16,282 nt of DNA, from positions 133,161 to 149,442 of the forward strand of contig MU647111.1 of the NCBI GenBank assembly GCA_026770585.1, given 5' to 3'. Under the pieces are notes generated by a model. It made no database searches, was not told the origin of the DNA, and was given only the letters and a program-made list of their open reading frames with translations. The translations under genes were made by a program, and so were the position numbers. The stretch comes from Baffinella frigidus (taxonomy: Eukaryota; Cryptophyceae; Cryptomonadales; Baffinellaceae). Of this stretch, positions 1-6,417 are shown piece by piece. The first letter of the stretch is position 1. The number at the start of each line of letters is the position of its first letter.

Positions 1-58
1 CTCTCTCTCTCTCTATCTATCTATCTTTCGATCTATCTCTCTCTCTTGCACACAGAGG
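1..58. repeat. CT/ATCT microsatellite
   Basis: Alternating CT dinucleotides and ATCT tetranucleotides run to about position 52, followed by TTGCACACAG. Simple sequence, probably intronic; it can also act as a pyrimidine tract. The near-identical phrase CTCTCTTGCAC.CAGAGG recurs at 145-163 in front of exon 1. Confidence 0.9.
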
Positions 59-160
59 TAATTGAGTGGGGCAAGATGCGTGCACGCATCTTGTCTTTCG
101 CCCAGGAACTGCGGGCGTGCGGTGATAGTTGTAACAAAGGTGTCCCTCTCTTGCACGCAG

Positions 161-331
161 AGGCGACGCGAAGTCCTCAGAAGGGAGGGGTGTCTCGCCA
201 TTCCGGCGTCCGTCTGGCAGCGACGGGCCTTCTCGATCAACCAGGGGGGGGGAGGGGGGGGGGTCCAGTCAGGGGGGGTCCAGCGACAGGCGGCCCAGCG
301 CCTCCGGAAGCTTCATGTCCTCCAGTCAATG
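161..331 (+). CDS. Exon 1 (candidate), basic/helical segment
   Basis: Opens after the acceptor TTGCACGCAG at 151-160 and reads in phase 0: RRREVLRREG, then CLAIPASVWQRRAFSINQ, then a glycine-rich stretch, then RQAAQRLRKLHVLQSM up to the donor ATG|GTCTGG at 331/332. The glycine stretch (245-283) is a 39-nt poly-G tract, a multiple of three, so the frame is the same whether it is exonic or a removed mini-intron. No GT donor is seen at its left edge, so I keep it in the exon. Arg/Gln-rich helical character; no domain recognised. The donor runs straight into a telomere-like array. It ends in phase 0 while exon 2 needs phase 2, so another exon probably lies between. Confidence 0.45.
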
Positions 332-841
332 GTCTGGGGTTAGGGGTCAGGGTTCAGGGGTCAGGGTTCAGGGTTTAGGGTTTAGGAGTGTGGTTCGGAA
401 GGAGGACGCTCGGCCTTCCAAGTCTAGTGTTTTGTCGGTTGGGTGGTGCGGGTGTATGCGTGACCCCCCCGTGCGTCGAGGCTCGCGTAGCTGCCCGCGG
501 GAGGGGTGTGATGTGCCATCGAAACGCCTCCGCTGCTATTTCTCCATCTCGATGCTTCCGATGCGTTTGATTGCGTTGGATGAGGGGCACTGTTGCTTCT
601 GTGGAAACTTGTTCAACCCCGTGTTGCTTCCAACATTCCACATTGCAACCAACAGTTCAATCTTGACAGTGTTTGTCACAATTCTGTATACCTTTGGCGC
701 ACCTACGCAGGAGCCTGACTGAATTCCGCAAAAGGTGGCTAGGTAGGCCGGATGGCGGCCATCGGAATTGCTGAGAGTGAGAGGCACCGACTTGGCCGGT
801 TGACTGTTCGCCAGAAGTGAACAGTTGTTGACTTTTCGCAG
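332..841 (+). other. Intron 1 region (no confident exon)
   Basis: Starts with a telomere-like array, then about 450 bases of unassigned sequence. A plus-strand frame is open to 722 (containing DEGHCCFCGNLF) but lacks convincing splice limits and gives poor composition. A phase-changing exon should exist here (exon 1 ends phase 0, exon 2 starts phase 2) but I cannot pick it out. Confidence 0.4.
337..388. repeat. Telomere-like array (G-rich on plus)
   Basis: Degenerate heptamers GGGGTCA, GGGTTCA, GGGTTTA, starting five bases after the donor of exon 1. Same repeat family as the plant/alga telomere (TTTAGGG). Confidence 0.88.
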
Positions 842-914
842 GACGAGCCACGAGTCAAAGGCGTCGCGGCCGATGCTGGCAACTGCCCTCAAAATCGAGA
901 AGGGCATCAAGGAG
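842..914 (+). CDS. Exon 2, helical segment
   Basis: Acceptor TTTTCGCAG at 833-841; entry in phase 2, exit in phase 0 at GAG|GTCCAT. It reads T-SHESKASRPMLATALKIE then KGIKE. Codons are G/C-rich at third positions (ATG CTG GCA ACT GCC CTC AAA ATC GAG AAG). It joins in frame to exon 3 to give KGIKE-VARLRAG, a plausible continuous amphipathic helix. No named domain. The two other plus frames here are open but give poor composition. Confidence 0.6.
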
Positions 915-1302
915 GTCCATCCATTCTTTACTCAGCCTCACTTGTGTTGACTCATCATTTTCACGCCAAAGGTTGACAGATTTGTACCGCAAACTAGGGA
1001 AATCAACTTCCGGTCTCCTCATTTCAAGGAGACCAGATAACGTCCGGCAGGGCTGGTATTTCCAAAAGCCTTCCGAACTTTGATTTTGATTCGATTTGTG
1101 TTGGTGGTGGAGGACGAGCTCGGGTCGGCTGATTCATCCGTTGACAGTAGGCATGCTCACTGATTGGCTGATGCATTCGGTGCGGTGTGTATGTGTATGG
1201 GGGGGGGGCTTACCTGGAGGAAGGGGGGGGGGGGGGCGGGGGGGGGGGGTTGGATTTGGGACCCAATGTTCCTACCTTGTTGAGCGCAGATGGTATGAGG
1301 TG
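915..1302 (+). other. Intron 2, left part
   Basis: No exon supported. Contains two long poly-G tracts (1200-1208 and 1226-1250, the second almost uninterrupted), GT-rich sequence, and at 1090-1135 a stretch reading RFVLVVEDELGS that lacks good splice limits. Confidence 0.5.
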
Positions 1303-1550
1303 AACCCTAAACCCTAAACCCGAAACTCGAGACTCGAAACCCGAAACCCGAAACCCTGAAACCTAAACCCTAAACCCTAAATCCTAAACCCTAAACCCTA
1401 AACCCTAAATCCTAAATCCTAAACCCTAAACCCTAAACCCTAACTCCCAAACCCTGAACCCTGAACCCTAAACCCAAAACCCTAAACCCCAAACCCTAAA
1501 CCCTCAATCCTGAACCCCAACCCCCAAATCCGAAACCCTGAACCCTGAAC
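1303..1550. repeat. Telomere-like array, 248 bp
   Basis: About 35 heptamers, mainly CCCTAAA with CCCGAAA, CCCTGAA, TCCTAAA and CCCCAAA variants. It runs directly into the acceptor of exon 3 (CCCTGAACGCAG). Variant clustering (CCCGAAA on the left, CCCTAAA centre, CCCTGAA right) indicates local amplification rather than an old chromosome end. Confidence 0.95.
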
Positions 1551-1554
1551 GCAG

Positions 1555-1645
1555 GTGGCGCGACTGCGGGCGGGGGACTCAGGATGCGAACTTTGCATCC
1601 TCGACGGCCGCAAGTCGTCGGCCACTGTCTTCGCCATGACCGCGT
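1555..1645 (+). CDS. Exon 3
   Basis: The acceptor GAACGCAG (to 1554) is the last piece of a 250-bp telomere-like array. Phase 0 in, phase 1 out at CGCGT|GTACGC. It reads VARLRAGDSGCELCILDG then RKSSATVFAMTA. I chose this donor over later ones because the phase-1 join to exon 4 gives FAMTAC-TVLEITDELL, whereas reading on runs into a proline-rich and then stop-containing intron. Looks like a small mixed beta/helix segment with Cys-x-x-Cys (CELC). Family unknown. Confidence 0.65.
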
Positions 1646-1804
1646 GTACGCTGCCTCCCCCCGTGTGCCTTTTCACTCGGGGGAGGGGTTTACCGCAGCG
1701 CGCATGCTTCAACTTTCCTCACCTGCGAGAGTGCGAGGCATGAATGCGGTATGATACGTACTGTGGTTTTGTACAAGTGGTTGTGTGAAGGTTCTTGTGT
1801 GTCG

Positions 1805-1902
1805 TAATAGTGTGAGGTGTCCCGGGCAGGCACTGTAAAGTAGTTTGGTGGAAGCGGTTGTTGTGTAAAAGGGCTCATAATAGTGTGAGGTCTCCCAGGG
1901 CA
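1805..1902. repeat. Spaced direct repeat in intron 3
   Basis: TAATAGTGTGAGGT followed by GTCCCGGGCAGG at 1805-1830 recurs as TAATAGTGTGAGGT plus CTCCCAGGGCA at 1877-1902, 72 bases apart. Both copies end in an AG-G context like a splice acceptor; the first (GGCAGGCACTGT) resembles the real exon 4 acceptor (ACCAGGCACGGT at 2138-2149). Confidence 0.75.
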
Positions 1903-1918
1903 TGCGCGCATCCTACCG

Positions 1919-2139
1919 AACCCTAAACACCAAACACCAAACACCAAACACCAAACACCAAACACCAAACACCAAACACCAAACCCCAAACCCCAAACCC
2001 TAAACCCCAAACCCCAAACACGAAACCCTAAACCCTAAACACCAAACACCAAACACCAAACACCAAACACCAAACACCAAACACCAAACACCAAACCCCA
2101 AACCCCAAATCCCAGCCCCCAAACCCCAAACCCGAAACC
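1919..2139. repeat. Variant telomere-like array (CACCAAA)
   Basis: Period-7 array dominated by CACCAAA, in two homogeneous blocks (about 1926-1980 and 2038-2096) separated and flanked by CCCCAAA and CCCTAAA. It ends as the acceptor of exon 4. The homogenised variant implies spread by unequal exchange or slippage, not by telomerase with a TTTAGGG template. Confidence 0.95.
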
Positions 2140-2141
2140 AG

Positions 2142-2230
2142 GCACGGTGCTGGAGATCACGGACGAGCTTCTGTGCGAAATCATGTCGCGAAGAGAGGAG
2201 CTCAAGGATGCCCTCACCCCCAACCAGAAG
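2142..2230 (+). CDS. Exon 4, acidic helix
   Basis: Entered after CGAAACCAG (to 2141), again directly at the end of a telomere-like array. Phase 1 in, phase 0 out at CAGAAG|GTACTG. It reads TVLEITDELLCEIMSRREEL then KDALTPNQK, a clear soluble helix rich in Glu/Lys/Leu with strong codon bias. It continues in frame into exon 5 (NQK-LQSVSERLK). No domain name can be given from this alone. Confidence 0.75.
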
Positions 2231-2237
2231 GTACTGG

Positions 2238-2291
2238 AGGGTTTAGGGTTTGAGCCTTGAGCTTTTAGCGCTCAGCGTTTAGCGTTCAGCA
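2238..2291. repeat. Short telomere-like tract at donor of intron 4
   Basis: GGGTTTAGGGTTTGAG followed by TTTAGCG and TTCAGCG variants, beginning eight bases into the intron. G-rich strand is plus here. Confidence 0.7.
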
Positions 2292-2467
2292 TTGTCACCC
2301 CCTGATCTTCCTGGTGCTCAGAGCAGTTCCGAGAAAAGAGAACCCCAAACAGATGGTTGATGTTCTCGAATCTTGATCACATTCCGCCAATCAATCAATT
2401 CGAAAACATGTACAATCTGTGGTGGTCTCCCTCCTCTGAAAACATGTCTCGTTGGAATCTCGCGCAG

Positions 2468-2560
2468 TTGCAGTCGGTGTCGGAGCGGCTGAAGGTGTAC
2501 TGGAACCACGAATCGCTTGCCGACGAGGCTGCCGAACGCATCAATATGCTCCGCATCGAG
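2468..2560 (+). CDS. Exon 5, helical segment
   Basis: Acceptor CTCGCGCAG (to 2467), phase 0 both ends; donor ATCGAG|GTTCCC. It reads LQSVSERLKVYWNHESLADE then AAERINMLRIE. The frame stays open upstream to 2357 and downstream to a stop at 2621, so the limits rest on splice sites. The downstream part past about 2601 belongs to a dispersed intron repeat (see 2601-2665), which supports ending the exon before it. A second CAG at 2471-2473 would remove two residues in the same phase. Confidence 0.62.
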
Positions 2561-2600
2561 GTTCCCATCGAGCCTCCCGATGCCGGGAGACTCCCATTCG

Positions 2601-2665
2601 CCGACTCACTCTTCTCAAGTTGACATGCTGGGTTGCCGTACAAATCCGTCTATTTCAATGTCGGG
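2601..2665. repeat. Dispersed intron repeat family 1, copy C
   Basis: CTTCTCAAGTTGACATGCTG and following bases to TCGGG match copies at 3262-3375 and 4172-4288 (shared landmarks: TTCTCAmGTTGA, TGCTGGGT, TCCGTC or TTCGTC). This copy is shorter than the others and lies just after exon 5. Confidence 0.7.
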
Positions 2666-2676
2666 TGTAGGCGCAC

Positions 2677-2760
2677 GTCCAGGTGTGTACTGTCCAGGTG
2701 TGTACGGGAGGTGGTCACGTCCCCTACCGAACGGGAGGTGGTCACGTCCCCCACCGAAAC
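2677..2760. repeat. Two adjacent tandem duplications
   Basis: GTCCAGGTGTGTAC occurs twice in a row (about 2677-2706), followed at once by two copies of GGGAGGTGGTCACGTCCCC with YACCGAA after it (about 2706-2760). The two units differ by one or two bases, so the duplications are recent. Intron 5; no coding content. Confidence 0.88.
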
Positions 2761-2987
2761 GCGGCAGACACGCCTCCAATTCCCATCAAGAATGCTTTAC
2801 ATGTACGCGTTGGCGATTTGAAGTAGAGGAAATGGGTGTCGTGGGCAGGCAGGGGAGCGGCACCACCGAACACCGTATCGTTGATCAGCACCCACTTGCT
2901 GCTTTCCGCAAGCAAAAAGCTGGGTGTCGACAGACGGTGACGATGATGACGTGGCAGGCTGGGGAGAGGCGTCTGAAAGTGTCGCAG

Positions 2988-3029
2988 CACCTGGTCTCCA
3001 TCGGCGTCGTCACTGTCTTCGAGAAGCTC
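2988..3029 (+). CDS. Exon 6, hydrophobic helix
   Basis: After GTGTCGCAG (to 2987) the frame reads HLVSIGVVTVFEKL to a donor CTC|GTCAAT; an alternative donor six bases on adds VN in the same phase. Phase 0 at both ends, compatible with exons 5 and 7. An alternative acceptor at 2957 (GTGGCAG) would add ten residues (AGERRLKVSQ). Hydrophobic-heptad character fits an armadillo-like or packed helix. The exon is short, so support is moderate. Confidence 0.5.
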
Positions 3030-3091
3030 GTCAATGTTGCGACCCTCCTCGCTAAAATAGATTTCTGCTTTGAATTGGCGTTGGAGCCATT

Positions 3092-3175
3092 TTGTTATTT
3101 GGAGCCATTATGTACGTTTATGGCTTCACTTCCTTGGGGTGTGTACCGAATATAGTTTAGATGGACGGCTACCTA
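3092..3175. repeat. Dispersed intron repeat family 2, copy 1
   Basis: TTGGAGCCATT followed by a TACGTTT/TTACTTT segment, then TTGTACCGGAA- or TGTACCGAATA-type sequence and GTAGATGGACG or TTAGATGGACG. The second full copy is at 4364-4432. The bare motif TTGGAGCCA also occurs at about 3084, 11106 and 15172. Confidence 0.65.
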
Positions 3176-3261
3176 GACAATGTTTGTTCGATCAGGTAGT
3201 TTAGGTTGCGAGCCTCCTGGCGCTGCCTCATGATCAAGAAGGGTCTTGATCGCAGGACCTG

Positions 3262-3375
3262 CCGGACCATTCTCACGTTGATATGCTGGGTGCGCGGTGC
3301 ACATTCGTCAACTTTGGAGCGGGAAAGACTTCGGGCTCGCCCAATTGATGAGCACAGCTAGTCTGAGATCGAGCC
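3262..3375. repeat. Dispersed intron repeat family 1, copy A
   Basis: Matches copy B (4172-4288) over most of its length: ATTCTCACGTTGATATGCTG, TCGTCAACTTTGGAG, CGGGCT, TTGATGAGC, TCTGAGA. Left of it is a small perfect hairpin GATCAAGA-AGGG-TCTTGATC. Confidence 0.75.
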
Positions 3376-3470
3376 ACGACCCTCCCGCACGCCAGCTGAC
3401 TATCCCCGTTTAGTGGTCCACAAGAACCATCCAGAAGAAAAGGGCTGCCGACGACTGACGACGTGCGAGG

Positions 3471-3600
3471 TCCCTAGCTCTGCCTCAATTAATCTGCGCT
3501 CCTCGTCACATAAATTTAGATGCTCTGTGTACGTTTGTACGGAGTCCTGGTCTAAGATTTATTGAGTTAGGAGCCCAGATTGACTGAGGCAGAGGTAGGA
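3471..3600. mobile_element. MITE-like foldback element, 130 bp
   Basis: Terminal inverted repeats: left TCCCTAGCTCTGCCTCA, right TGAGGCAGAGGTAGGA (its complement TCCTACCTCTGCCTCA), one gap and one mismatch. No coding capacity. Termini are close relatives of those of the 4146-4288 element (CCAGCTCTGTCTCA), so they are one family. A non-autonomous DNA transposon is the likely nature; target-site duplication is not clear. Confidence 0.65.
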
Positions 3601-4094
3601 ATGGTGTCTGACACTGGAGTATGTGTGCAGGAGGAGTCGAAAGAGACCAACCAGACTCTCGCCAAGGCCGGCCTCGGGCTCATGGTCTCAGCCCCCCTCC
3701 TCCACCCCCCCTCAGTGTTTTCTTTGGTTTTGATCAACGTGCAGGTTTGCACGTGGATATCTTCTTCTTCAAGTTTGGCCTTTGTGTCCTCGGTTGCATT
3801 CTCTCTCCGGACGAGAAGCGCATCCTCAGCGGGTCGCATGAAACATGCTTGTGTTGAATGTTGTTGAATTCGTTATGTGGCCATGAGTTCTGAGAAGCGG
3901 TCGGGCGTCAGGTGGGGGCGGAAAAGCGAGAAGAAAAGCTTCTGGAGGTGCCCCCCCTCCTGCCCTGTTCTCTCCAAAATCACCCCCCCCCGAGCCCAGC
4001 GGTAGGGATGTCAAGATGGGAGCTGTGTTGATGCCACGCACAGACATGTGTTGAAACATGGTCACCACTTGTTCCTCCCAACGTGCTACTGAGA

Positions 4095-4114
4095 GGTTTG
4101 AGGGTTGAGGGTTC
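4095..4114. repeat. Short telomere-like tract
   Basis: GGTTTGAGGGTTGAGGGTTC, about three degenerate G-rich heptamers in the middle of intron 6, just left of a foldback element. Confidence 0.6.
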
Positions 4115-4145
4115 ACTCGAGCGCAGCGCTCCGCCAAGGCAGGGA

Positions 4146-4288
4146 TCCCAGCTCTGTCTCACTCGAGTTGACCGACTGTTCTCAAGTTGACGTTCTGGGT
4201 GTGCGGTACTCATCCGTCAACTTTGGAGAGAAAACGAGCACGGGCTTTCCAAATTGGTGAGCCCCCATAGACTGAGACAGAGCTGGGA
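4146..4288. mobile_element. MITE-like foldback element, 143 bp
   Basis: Perfect 16-bp terminal inverted repeats: TCCCAGCTCTGTCTCA at 4146-4161 and TGAGACAGAGCTGGGA at 4273-4288. The interior holds copy B of dispersed family 1. Length and lack of ORF fit a miniature inverted-repeat element. Perfect ends suggest it is younger than the 3471-3600 relative. Confidence 0.82.
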
Positions 4289-4363
4289 AACAATAATTGA
4301 TTGGATGGTGTGGTGAAACTAGTCCCGTCACCTAACTGATTATGTCTCAGATGGCTTAACGTT

Positions 4364-4432
4364 GGAGCCATTTGTTACTTTTAGGGTTCAAAATTACGGG
4401 ACTTGTACCGGAAATCCTGTAGATGGACGCGT
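4364..4432. repeat. Dispersed intron repeat family 2, copy 2
   Basis: TTGGAGCCATTTGTTAC, then GGACTTGTACCGGAA and GTAGATGGACGCG; counterpart of 3092-3175. Confidence 0.65.
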
Positions 4433-4465
4433 TGCGAAATCGAGTCGATTTGGTGACGCGATGGG

Positions 4466-4500
4466 AGCTGGGTGGCGGACAAGACGGCGGAGTCTCGCAA
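4466..4500 (+). pseudogene. Decayed copy of exon 7 start
   Basis: GGTGGCGGACAAGACGGCGG then AGTCTCGC aligns with GGTGACGGACGGGACGGTGG then AGTGTCTC at the start of exon 7 (4849 on), about 22 of 27 positions. A second, shorter match AGGTGACGGACGAGGCC is at 4634-4650. Both lack a usable acceptor. Confidence 0.55.
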
Positions 4501-4542
4501 TGCTCAACGGCAATGCTCAAGGTCACTAGTAGGGCTCCCACA

Positions 4543-4610
4543 CGAAACCCGGGCCCAGGGGGGCTACGGCCTACCGTAGTCCACACCGTAGGCGTGACTA
4601 CCCTGATTTC
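4543..4610. repeat. Dispersed intron repeat family 3, copy 1
   Basis: GAAACCCGGGCCCAGGGG, then GCCTACCGTAGTCCACACCG, TAGGCGTGACTACCCTGATT. It matches 14064-14131 over about 68 bp at roughly 80 percent. A partial third copy (GGCCTACCGTATCAAATACC) lies at 4665-4693. The ACCGTAG direct repeat within GCCTAC...GTAGGC makes it foldable. Confidence 0.8.
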
Positions 4611-4849
4611 TCCGCGTGGCACTGTTACGGAATAGGTGACGGACGAGGCCATAGGACCCTCGCACGGCCTACCGTATCAAATACCGTAGTCCGAACTACG
4701 CTGAGTTGAGGGCGTTACCTTCTTCTTCTTCTTCTTTATTACTCTCGATACAGGTCCTAAATGAGGCCCTTGAGCCTTGAGTTGAGTGATAAAAAAGTCT
4801 ATTAGCCTTAATAAACGGGCCCGCCTCAGAGACAAGATGCCGTATGCAG

Positions 4850-4942
4850 GTGACGGACGGGACGGTGGAGTGTCTCAAGGCGATGATCGACGCGACAAGA
4901 TTCGACGAGGAGTGGCACGGACACCGCTACAACTTCGCGACG
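4850..4942 (+). CDS. Exon 7
   Basis: Acceptor CCGTATGCAG (to 4849); phase 0 in and out, donor GCGACG|GTAACC. It reads VTDGTVECLKAMIDATRFDE then EWHGHRYNFAT. Good codon bias and typical amphipathic helix (ECLKAMIDA). The 3' end, including the donor, is repeated about two more times in degenerate form just downstream (4943-4995), and two decayed copies of its 5' end lie upstream (about 4468 and 4634). It joins exon 8 as NFAT-VLLSARLL. Confidence 0.72.
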
Positions 4943-4995
4943 GTAACCCCGAACCGTCACACCTTCGCAACGGTAGCCCCGACCGTTACAACTTG
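4930..4995. repeat. Degenerate triplication of exon 7 end and donor
   Basis: ACAACTTCGCGACGGTAACC, ACACCTTCGCAACGGTAGCC and ACAACTTGCAACG follow each other at a spacing of about 29 bases. The first two contain a full copy of the CG|GTA donor. So the end of exon 7 and its 5' splice site have been tandemly copied into the intron. Confidence 0.8.
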
Positions 4996-5282
4996 CAACG
5001 CTGCTCAATCGTCCGTGCCAGGATTCTGGGGGTTGACACTCTATGTTGATAATGTTGAGGAAATTGCGACACTGTTCGTATCCATGGATAGGAGCAGTAC
5101 TTCGCTCCGGGCAGCGAGGAGAACCCGGGTCTTTCGAAGAAGGCATCTTCCATGCTTTTTTGTAACGAGGGGAACCTTGATTTGAACCCAGGGCTGGTGG
5201 GCCCAGGTGCCGCCCCGCAGGTACAGAGGTGCAGAGAGCGTGTGGGGCACGCAGGCTGTGCTTGCTGGCCTGGTGCATGTAC
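4996..5282 (+). other. Intron 7, unassigned part
   Basis: No exon supported; phases of exons 7 and 8 join directly. Several minus-strand frames are open here but lack splice logic and look like shadow frames. Confidence 0.5.
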
Positions 5283-5337
5283 TGCTGCTCTCAGCGCCTG
5301 GGAGGATGCCGAGGATAACGAGAAAACCCCAGTTCTG
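5283..5337 (+). pseudogene. Decayed copy of exon 8
   Basis: TGCTGCTCTCAGCG aligns with TGCTGCTGTCGGCG of exon 8, and further right GATAACGAGAAAACCCCAGT with GACAAGAACAAACGCAAGT. Translated, LLLSAWEDAEDNEKTPV sits against VLLSARLLVLNDKNKRKF. It ends about 25 bases before the real acceptor. Confidence 0.55.
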
Positions 5338-5362
5338 GTAAAGGGTGTGCTGGTGGTGGCAG

Positions 5363-5458
5363 GTGCTGCTGTCGGCGCGGCTGCTGGTGTTGAACGACAA
5401 GAACAAACGCAAGTTCGCCCAGAACGCCATGATCCCCTTCGTCCTCTCCCTCCTCAAG
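5363..5458 (+). CDS. Exon 8, armadillo-like helices
   Basis: Acceptor GGTGGTGGCAG (to 5362), phase 0; donor CTCAAG|GTCCGT. It reads VLLSARLLVLNDKNKRKFAQ then NAMIPFVLSLLK. The pattern of two hydrophobic helices with a basic turn, and 'NAMIPFVLSLLK' in particular, is like helix 2-3 of an armadillo/HEAT-type repeat (leucines spaced around a solvent face). This is pattern recognition, not a profile hit. A decayed copy lies immediately upstream at about 5283-5337. Confidence 0.82.
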
Positions 5459-5474
5459 GTCCGTCCCCGAACAC

Positions 5475-5588
5475 TCGCGATTTCGTGTTCCCAATTGCGA
5501 ACCGTTGCGATTCGGTGTCCCTCCAGGACGTGTCGCGTCCCGCTACACCCCGGACGGACCCGAATCGGCGTCCCTCCAGGACGCGACT
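5475..5588. repeat. Reiterated 3' splice-site copies in intron 8
   Basis: CGGTGTCCCTCCAGGACG (5513-5530) and CGGCGTCCCTCCAGGACG (5566-5583) are near-copies of the real acceptor plus exon 9 start CGGTGTGTCTTCAGGACG (5639-5656). A further relic, CGATTTCGTGTTCCCAATT, is at about 5478. Each complete copy keeps pyrimidines plus CAG|GACG. Confidence 0.82.
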
Positions 5589-5652
5589 CTGATCCGCAAG
5601 TACTGACTCGGGCTTTCTACACGCGTTGCTGACCGAAACGGTGTGTCTTCAG

Positions 5653-5730
5653 GACGATGACGAGGACGTGGTTCGGCTGGCAACGGCGATTCTGCTGGAG
5701 CTCTCTTTCGCGATGCGCGCCCGCTGGCTC
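5653..5730 (+). CDS. Exon 9, armadillo-like helices
   Basis: Acceptor GTGTCTTCAG (to 5652), phase 0; donor TGGCTC|GTCCGT, or nine bases later at CCG|GTCCTT in the same phase. It reads DDDEDVVRLATAILLELSFA then MRARWL. The acidic turn followed by VVRLATAILLELS resembles the start of an armadillo repeat following that of exon 8. Its acceptor-plus-GACG start is present in two further upstream copies (5513-5530, 5566-5583). Confidence 0.8.
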
Positions 5731-5751
5731 GTCCGTCCGGTCCTTGCCTTG

Positions 5752-5834
5752 ACCCCAAACCCCAAACCCCAAACCCCAAACCCCAAACCCTAAACCCCAA
5801 ACCCCAAACCACAACCCCAAACCCCAACCCCAAA
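5752..5834. repeat. Telomere-like array (CCCCAAA)
   Basis: Mostly CCCCAAA with one CCCTAAA, starting about 20 bases after the exon 9 donor. It passes into an A-rich tract (about 5835-5900, AAAACAAAAGAAACAAAAAA type) and CCCGAAACTCGAAAC before the exon 10 acceptor. Confidence 0.93.
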
Positions 5835-5932
5835 ACGAGAATCCAGAAAATACAAAACCGAAAACAAAAGAAACAAAAAAGAAAAAAGAAACCCCGAAAC
5901 TCGAAACATAACGGGCGAAGGGGTGGATGCAG

Positions 5933-5998
5933 GTGCTGACGATCTGGCGGAACTACGTGGGGGACGAGAACCAGGGCCGCGACGCCCTCTCCCATCAG
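5933..5998 (+). CDS. Exon 10
   Basis: Acceptor GGTGGATGCAG (to 5932), phase 0; donor CATCAG|GTCCTC. It reads VLTIWRNYVGDENQGRDALS then HQ. An alternative donor at 6032 (CCT|GTTGGA) would add VLPTTLQMLIP, also helical and in phase, so the exon may end at 6031. The stretch from 5999 is the first copy of a 54-bp tandem duplication. Helical content (LTIWRNYVGDE) fits the preceding armadillo-like block. Confidence 0.7.
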
Positions 5999-6108
5999 GT
6001 CCTCCCCACGACCCTCCAAATGTTGATTCCTGTTGGAAAGTTTTCCTTTTAGGTGCTCTCCCGCGCCGCTCCAAACGTCAATTCCTCTTGGAAAGTTGTC
6101 ACTTTTCC
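5999..6108. repeat. 54-bp tandem duplication after exon 10
   Basis: Copy 1 (5999-6052) and copy 2 (6053-6108) share CTCCAAAyGTyrATTCCTsTT and GGAAAGTT-rich sequence ending in pyrimidines. Copy 1 ends in CCTTTTAG, a good acceptor, copy 2 in ACTTTTCCATGGAG before exon 11. Confidence 0.8.
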
Positions 6109-6114
6109 ATGGAG

Positions 6115-6288
6115 AACCTCAACATGCTGACGGGCGTCGCGCGCTTCGAGACACCGCCAGATATTTCTCGGATTTGTACCTGGTGTAGCACGACATCGTC
6201 CCCCCCCCCCTCGTACGAATCTGCCGCACCGATCGTCCTCCAGAAGCTAATCGCCGGGGGGGTTGAGCAGCCTCCGATGACGGACATG
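6115..6288 (+). CDS. Exon 11 (candidate; may be two exons)
   Basis: The frame is open throughout and agrees with exon 12. The left part reads NLNMLTGVARFETPPDISR, the right part ESAAPIVLQKLIAGG then VEQPPMTDM, with donor GACATG|GTGGAC at 6288/6289. In between is a run of ten C at 6201-6210 and lower-quality sequence, so a small intron may split it (for example GGC|GTCGCG at 6135 to CTCCAG|AAG at 6243/6244, phase 0 both). Acceptor at 6114 (CATGGAG) is weak. 'APIVLQKLIAGGV' again looks like an armadillo third helix. Confidence 0.45.
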
Positions 6289-6417
6289 GTGGACTTGGCC
6301 GCGCCGACCTACACTGTCAAGGCACGTGCCCCCCCCCCCCTCCACCCTACCGTGGGAGCAACTGGGCTCTTGGCCCAAAAAACAGTGAGAACACGTGGGC
6401 CCCCGTTGGCCTGGCAG

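Larger units (their letters stand above)
3030..4849 (+). other. Intron 6 region, 1.8 kb, repeat-rich
   Basis: Phases of exons 6 and 7 agree without anything between. The region contains two foldback elements, copies of dispersed families, an AGTTGA-rich background and decayed copies of exon 7. One stretch at about 3747-3840 reads VLGCILSPDEKRILSGSHET, like one WD40 blade, but needs phase 1 and ends at a stop. I list it only as a finding. Confidence 0.5.

Noticed and set aside
245-283. Mini-intron inside exon 1
   Set aside because: A poly-G tract with AG at its right end, but no GT at its left; 39 bases in frame, so it is left in the exon.
315-722. Plus-strand 135-codon frame containing CCFCGNLF
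   Set aside because: Begins in exon 1 and telomere-like sequence, lacks codon bias and clear splice sites; kept only as unassigned intron sequence.
1303-1550. True chromosome end (telomere)
   Set aside because: Coding exons lie on both sides in one continuous gene, and the units are heavily mixed; these are interstitial arrays.
1690-2223. Minus-strand open frames reading repeated GFGVWGLGFGVW
   Set aside because: They are translations of the CACCAAA/CCCCAAA heptamer arrays, which stay open because the unit has no stop on that strand; not a protein.
6032-6052. A 21-base intron (GTTGGAAAG...CCTTTTAG)
   Set aside because: Ends look like GT...AG, but the segment is part of a tandem duplication and the downstream frame (VLSRAAPNVN) soon stops.
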